From Actinomadura craniellae (lineage in GTDB: Bacteria; Actinomycetota; Actinomycetes; Streptosporangiales; Streptosporangiaceae), in assembly GCF_003289645.1 (NCBI RefSeq), contig NZ_QLYX01000003.1:1-64000 (forward strand): DNA of 64,000 nucleotides, read 5' to 3'. A program made the translations under genes and the position numbers. Shown here one piece after another: positions 60,290 to 64,000 of this stretch (its first letter is position 1; each line of letters opens with the position of its first letter). The notes beneath the pieces were generated by a model. The model was not told where the DNA came from and did not search any database. It saw only the letters and a program-made list of their open reading frames with translations.

Positions 60290-60480
60290 TCAAGGGCTGA
60301 ACTCGCCGCGCTTCACACGAGTGAGGAGAGCGGCGAAACCCTCTGCGGAAAAGTGAGGTGACCGGCGTCGGGGTTCTTGGAGTCCCGGAGCCCAAAGGAT
60401 CCGGAGAACCGGGCTATCTCGACGCAGTCTCCGCCCTGAGCCATGCTTCGTCTTGCCTTGCGCCATGCGGGAAGGGGCAT
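60290..60480 (-). pseudogene. DUF397 gene, copy 3, with a single-base frameshift
   Basis: From ATG 60480 the frame reads PLPAWRKARRSMAQGGDCVEIARF, GLRDSKNPDAGHLTF and then leaves the family, ending at 60313 after 55 residues. Shifting one base at the run of four A at 60349-60352 (TTTT in the mRNA) restores SAEGFAALLTRVKRGEFSP and a stop at 60290, giving exactly the family length. This is a one-base deletion in a homopolymer, so the gene is either broken or the run is misread by the sequencer. It was missed by simple frame scans because of its size. Confidence 0.8.
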
Positions 60481-60529
60481 TTCACAACCTCTATGTAGGG
60501 GAACGCGTGAGGCCGGGTGCGCAGCGGGG

Positions 60530-60715
60530 TTAGGAGAGTTCTCCGTGCTTCACGCGGGCCAGTAGGTCGGCGAAGCACTCAGGTGAGATGGACAGGTGTC
60601 CGATACCGGGGTTCTTGGAGTCTCTGAGGCCGATGGTTGTTGAGAGGCGGGCGACCTCGACGCACTCGCCCGAAGTGTTGCTGCGGCTGGACTTACGCCA
60701 TACGGGGTGGCTCAT
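60530..60715 (-). CDS. DUF397 protein, copy 4 (coupled to the XRE regulator)
   Basis: 61 residues: SHPVWRKSSRSNTSGECVEVARLSTTIGLRDSKNPGIGHLSISPECFADLLARVKHG. ATG 60715 overlaps the TGA stop of the XRE gene (TGATG), so the two are translationally coupled. This is the genuine operon partner of the regulator; the other three copies follow it. Confidence 0.94.
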   Translation of the reverse strand: MSHPVWRKSSRSNTSGECVEVARLSTTIGLRDSKNPGIGHLSISPECFADLLARVKHGELS

Positions 60716-61542
60716 CACATGGCCTCCATCGTTTTTCTGATCAGGTCCTGTGATGGACCTGCGGGCAAGGCTTCCTGCCCAGTGCGGTCGTACCGTATTA
60801 CAAAGGATCGTACGTCTTCAGCCGATACGACCAGCCTCCCTCCTTCCGGAGCTTCTACATACGCCACCTCTGTGTTATCCACCGAGAGCAGCATGAACGC
60901 TCCATCCAGTCCCGGATGGGCGGGTGCTGTTTTAGGTACCACCCGGATCGAGACGTTTCGCCGTTCGGACATTTCCAGGAGGTGAGCGAGTTGAGCTCGC
61001 ATGATCTCGGGTCCGCCCACGGGGATGTCCAGTAGTCCCTCGAACAGAAGGACCCACAGCAGTGGTGGATCTTCCCTGTTCAAGATCTCTTGTCGGGTCA
61101 TTCGAGCTTCGAGCGCGGCTTCGACGTCCTTGACATCGCCTGCCATGAAGGTGGTCCTGGCGTATTCAGGCGTCTGGAGCAGGCCCGGGACGAAGTTCAT
61201 CTGCCATATCTTGATCATGGAGGCTCGATCCTCTAGGCCGATGTACTGGTTCAACCAGTCCGGCGTGTGGCCGAGGCGGGCGTACCAGAGCAGCAGCGAG
61301 AAGCGCCCGCCGGTGCTCCAGATCTTGTCGAGCAGGGCGGCCTGCTTGTCGTCGAGCTGCGACTCTCCGGTTTCCAGCCTGGAAATGGAGGACCGGCCGC
61401 AGTTGAGGATCTTGGCTAAGTCCTGCCCGGACAGGCCGCGCTGGACGCGGCAGAATCGCAGTTCATAGGCGATCCACGCCCAGATCGAGGAGCGCGGGTC
61501 CGGTGACGGCCGGGCGTTCTTCATGAGTCCTCGTTCTGACAT
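60715..61542 (-). CDS. XRE-type regulator with DUF5753 (WhiJ-like)
   Basis: A 275-residue regulator. The N-terminal helix-turn-helix reads WIAYELRFCRVQRGLSGQDLAKILNCGRSSISRLETGESQLDDKQAALLDKIWSTGG (about 20-76). The DUF5753 ligand-like domain follows: YIGLEDRASMIKIWQMNFVPGLLQTPEYARTTF, LDIPVGGPEIMRAQLAHLLEMSERRNVSIRVVPKTAPAHPGLDGAFMLL. Such proteins with DUF397 partners affect development and antibiotic production in Streptomyces. ATG 61542 has GGAGG 5 nt upstream; ATG 61524 is a second possibility. Confidence 0.95.
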   Translation of the reverse strand: MSERGLMKNARPSPDPRSSIWAWIAYELRFCRVQRGLSGQDLAKILNCGRSSISRLETGESQLDDKQAALLDKIWSTGGRFSLLLWYARLGHTPDWLNQYIGLEDRASMIKIWQMNFVPGLLQTPEYARTTFMAGDVKDVEAALEARMTRQEILNREDPPLLWVLLFEGLLDIPVGGPEIMRAQLAHLLEMSERRNVSIRVVPKTAPAHPGLDGAFMLLSVDNTEVAYVEAPEGGRLVVSAEDVRSFVIRYDRTGQEALPAGPSQDLIRKTMEAM

Positions 61543-61654
61543 GAGCCCCTCCGCTCTTCCAGAATCTTCCGGATGTTCCCAGGAACAGGGAGAAGCTAGT
61601 TCGCGGCGTCCAGCCTTGTCCCACGAATGCGGAAAGTGACGAGGGTGGTACGCG

Positions 61655-62095
61655 ATGAACATGGCGGTGCGGCCGGACGGGCTGCGGATGCCGATGGCGG
61701 CGTCCCCGGCCAGTGCCGGGTTGGCGTGGAGTCTGGTGGAGCAGCGGCTGATCACCTGGGGGGTGGGCGAGGCCGCGCGGTACGACGCGCACCTGGTCCT
61801 GGCGGAGCTCGTCGCCAACGCGGTGGCGGTCACGCCCATGGGCGGGCACATCACCGTGTACTGCCACAGGGAGCCCGCCGGTGTGGTGGTCGGGATCGCC
61901 GACCCCTGCTCGGAGCTCCCGCGCAACCCGGCGCCGGTCACCGAACTGGAGCCCGGGGACCTGGACCTGCGCGAGGAGAACTTCGACGCGAATGGCGGCT
62001 GGGGGCTCACCATCATCCGGGCGTTGTCCGCGGACTGCGGGGTGACCCCGCTGCCGCGCGGCGGCAAGATCGTATGGTCGCGGTTGCGGCTCTGA
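61655..62095 (+). CDS. HATPase_c (RsbW-like) ATP-binding protein
   Basis: A 146-residue single-domain GHKL protein. N-box AELVANAVAVTP (about 51-62), G1 region VGIADPCSELP, G2 region GGWGLTIIRALSADCGV. Such stand-alone proteins resemble anti-sigma factor kinases and are frequent neighbours of XRE/DUF397 pairs. It is divergent from the XRE gene across 112 bp, the likely shared control region. Confidence 0.92.
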   Translation: MNMAVRPDGLRMPMAASPASAGLAWSLVEQRLITWGVGEAARYDAHLVLAELVANAVAVTPMGGHITVYCHREPAGVVVGIADPCSELPRNPAPVTELEPGDLDLREENFDANGGWGLTIIRALSADCGVTPLPRGGKIVWSRLRL

Positions 62096-62197
62096 CCGCT
62101 GGGCCCGGTGCGGCAGGGCTTTCCCACGGCCGGCGGTCTGATCGAAGGTCGAGCCCTAAAGTGGTGACGCCCGTTCGTTCACCCACGGAGGCCCAGG

Positions 62198-63274
62198 TTG
62201 TACGTGGCCAAGCTGGAGATCTCCGGCATACGCGGCTTCGACGGTCCCCGTACCGTCGATCTCGACTTCACCCGGCCCGACGGCACCCACGCGGGCTGGA
62301 CCGTCCTCGCCGGCCGCAACGGCTCTGGCAAGTCGACCCTGCTCCAGGCGGTCGCGCTGGCTTTGCTGGGCCCGGGAAACTCCGGCGCCATCCGCGATGT
62401 GGATTCATGGGGCGACGCGACGCTCGAGAAGGACAACCAGTTGCTCATTTCCATCTCCACCGACGATCGATTCGATCCGAGGGGCGGCGATGACGCGCAG
62501 CTGAGAGTGAAGTGGAACTGCTCCTTCAGCGACGAAACCGTGGCGCTGTGGAGCAGCGAGGGGAGCACGGGCGAGGTGTCCTCCTGGACCACGCGGCCTG
62601 ACGGCTGGTTCTACACGGGGTACGGGCCCTTCCGGCGGCATTCGTATCCGGACGTGGGCCTCGGCGGGCCGGAGGCTCCCCGCCGGTTCGAGGCGCTGCG
62701 GACGCTTTTCGACGAGGACGCGACACTGGTGGAAGGAGTGAGCTGGCTTATCGGCCAGCACCTCCTCAGGCTGGAGGAGAAGCCCGGCGCGGCCGAACTG
62801 ATCCGGACGGTACTGGCCTTTCTCGCGGACGGGCTGCTGCCCGACGGGTTCCAGGTCTGCAAGGTCGACTCCAGGGGGTTGTGGGTCACCAGGGACGGCC
62901 GGGAGTTCCCGCTGCGCCAGATGAGCGACGGCTACCGGACGGTGACCGCGCTGGTGGTGGACATCGTCCGGCGGATGCACGCCGCCTACGGCACCCTGGA
63001 GATCGAGGAGCGGGACGGGACACCGACGCTGCCCTATCCCGGGATCGTGCTGATCGACGAGGTGGACGCCCACCTGCACGTGAGCTGGCAGCAGAAGATC
63101 GGCGGCTGGCTCAAGGCGCACTTCCCCGCCATGCAGTTCATCGTCACCACGCACAGCCCGTACATCTGCCAGAGCGCTGACCCGGGCGGCCTGATCCGGC
63201 TCTCCGGCCCGGACGAGCAGGAACCGCCCCGGGTCGTCGGCGAGGTGGAGCGGTTGTCTGCTCTGCCTGTCTGA
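62198..63274 (+). CDS. AAA ATPase of the ABC/SMC (RecF-like) type
   Basis: A 358-residue ATPase. Walker A is GRNGSGKST (39-47), the signature region LRQMSDGYRTV (about 241-251), Walker B GIVLIDEVDAHLH (about 281-293), and the switch histidine TTHSP (about 316-320). A short helical insertion replaces the coiled coil of true SMC proteins. Related AAA_21/AAA_15 proteins occur in phage-defence systems (for example PtuA-type), but no HNH or TOPRIM partner gene is visible, so no function is claimed. TTG 62198 has GGAGG 6 nt upstream. Confidence 0.88.
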   Translation: MYVAKLEISGIRGFDGPRTVDLDFTRPDGTHAGWTVLAGRNGSGKSTLLQAVALALLGPGNSGAIRDVDSWGDATLEKDNQLLISISTDDRFDPRGGDDAQLRVKWNCSFSDETVALWSSEGSTGEVSSWTTRPDGWFYTGYGPFRRHSYPDVGLGGPEAPRRFEALRTLFDEDATLVEGVSWLIGQHLLRLEEKPGAAELIRTVLAFLADGLLPDGFQVCKVDSRGLWVTRDGREFPLRQMSDGYRTVTALVVDIVRRMHAAYGTLEIEERDGTPTLPYPGIVLIDEVDAHLHVSWQQKIGGWLKAHFPAMQFIVTTHSPYICQSADPGGLIRLSGPDEQEPPRVVGEVERLSALPV

Positions 63275-63311
63275 CGATTGATGCTCTGCGTAGTTTTACA
63301 ACCTTGACTGC

Positions 63312-64000
63312 ATGCTTGCGCGGCAGCCAAAATCATTCTCGTTTGCGGATTGTCCGAAACGTTGGATGGTGGTTCAGCATGGTCGGGCTAGGTGGATGAA
63401 GCAGAATCGCTCGTGGGTTGAGCAAGTTTCAGCTGGTCTGGCTGACAAACTGGAGCGCAATTCATCGGCCATTCTTGAATGCCTCACCAGGTATGAGACC
63501 TGGGGGACCGCTCATGATGAAATATTTCGGTCGATCAGAACGCTCAACGGCATCGCTCGAGAGTGGCAGTACATTCGCGATGTTGATCAGCGCCTGACCG
63601 TGGCTTCGTTCCTCCCGGTCAATCAACCACTGTACGGGCTGACGTTGTTTGGAATCATGCCCGCCCTCATGGTTCGCCGGGTGGAGGTGCGGCCCTCCTG
63701 GGTAACAGCGGACGTTGTCAGTGACATCTGGAAGCGAATTTCGGTTCCCGAACTGGAGAGTCGCCTGAGCATACGCAACACGGAGCGTCGACACTTCACG
63801 CGGGAGTGCGCATCGGAGTCCGATGCCGTGATCCTCACGGGTACTTATGCCACGGCCCTTTCTGTAGCTCGTGCCGGCCTGAAGTCGGGGAGTCTGCTCA
63901 TCTTCAACGGTTCGGGTGTGAACCCGGTCGTGGTGATGCCGGATGCCGACCTGGGGCGAGCAGCTGATGGAATTATCCGTAGCGTCACCTACAACAGTGG
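63312..64000 (+). CDS. Aldehyde dehydrogenase-like protein, 5' part (cut by window end)
   Basis: A frame open from ATG 63312 to the window end, at least 229 codons without stop. The N-terminal half is unusual (FADCPKRWMVVQHGRARWMKQNRSWVEQVSAGL). Then FLPVNQPLYGLTLFGIMPALMVRRVEVRPSW stands where ALDHs have the PWNFP cofactor segment, and NGSGVNPVVVMPDADLGRAADGIIRSVTYNSG matches the segment before the catalytic cysteine, which would lie just beyond the window. It is less G+C-rich than its neighbours (many AAT, TCA, ATT, GTT codons), suggesting recent transfer. No Shine-Dalgarno is seen; the start is tentative. The 37 bp before it hold nothing. Confidence 0.75.
   Translation, partial: MLARQPKSFSFADCPKRWMVVQHGRARWMKQNRSWVEQVSAGLADKLERNSSAILECLTRYETWGTAHDEIFRSIRTLNGIAREWQYIRDVDQRLTVASFLPVNQPLYGLTLFGIMPALMVRRVEVRPSWVTADVVSDIWKRISVPELESRLSIRNTERRHFTRECASESDAVILTGTYATALSVARAGLKSGSLLIFNGSGVNPVVVMPDADLGRAADGIIRSVTYNS

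Noticed and set aside
63462-63838. Two short minus-strand frames near the window end
   Set aside because: They are antisense to a plus-strand frame open for 229 codons with ALDH-like motifs, and they show no domain.

Overview
The window is chromosomal DNA of a very G+C-rich filamentous actinomycete. I infer Streptosporangiales, perhaps an Actinomadura/Thermomonospora relative. The evidence is strong G/C third-position bias, GTG/TTG starts, actinobacterial families (DUF2530, DUF2630, DUF3027, DUF397 with XRE/DUF5753, DUF574 methyltransferases), an ercC3-type XPB helicase, and a block whose contents (ercC3, its helicase_C_3 partner, a cold-shock protein, serC, citA) recall the Rv0861c-Rv0889c stretch of Mycobacterium tuberculosis.

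Layout. 1-660 is the tail of an rRNA operon (23S 3' end, 5S, terminator). 744-5581 holds two tandem RibD/DHFR-like genes, ercC3 (XPB helicase), a small membrane protein and an acyl-CoA ligase. 5664-7811 is the most unusual part: rsr (a Ro60/TROVE protein) preceded on its own strand by three tandem structured RNAs. Each closes with complementary ends, and two contain a circularly permuted tRNA-like module (T arm, closed acceptor stem, D arm, anticodon-like arm). They look like bacterial Y RNAs (YrlA). 7996-17558 holds the helicase_C_3 protein, TetR, GNAT, HAD hydrolase, cold-shock protein, DUF3027, a sacsin-like ATPase and DUF2530. 17726-22417 has MarR with an MFS exporter, a TerD pair and thpR. 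22532-33163 has a four-PH-like-domain membrane protein, a secreted propeller, serC, a large membrane receptor fused to a periplasmic-binding domain, citA, pdxH and an MFS exporter. 33312-42380 has an IdeR/DtxR regulator, a PAS-GAF-PP2C-HATPase phosphatase, methyltransferases, an EmrB-type exporter fused to a winged helix, and a thiolase. 42667-54740 has a LAL-type LuxR regulator, a DUF574 methyltransferase, the operon deoC-aldehyde dehydrogenase-truncated dehydrogenase, a histone-H1-like protein, DUF2630, a luciferase-like oxidoreductase and an AraC/DUF1772 pair. 54819-58387 is a TetR-controlled unit (RibD-like gene, tetR with a perfect operator, MmpL transporter).

From about 58.7 kb the content becomes accessory: an AbiEi/DUF559-like protein, two large palindromic elements, four tandem DUF397 genes (one frameshifted) behind an XRE/DUF5753 regulator, a divergent HATPase, an SMC/RecF-like AAA ATPase, and a less GC-rich aldehyde-dehydrogenase-like gene cut by the window end.

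No CRISPR array, transposase, integrase or ordinary tRNA gene was recognised. All functions come from reading translated sequence and RNA pairing by eye; no database search was run.
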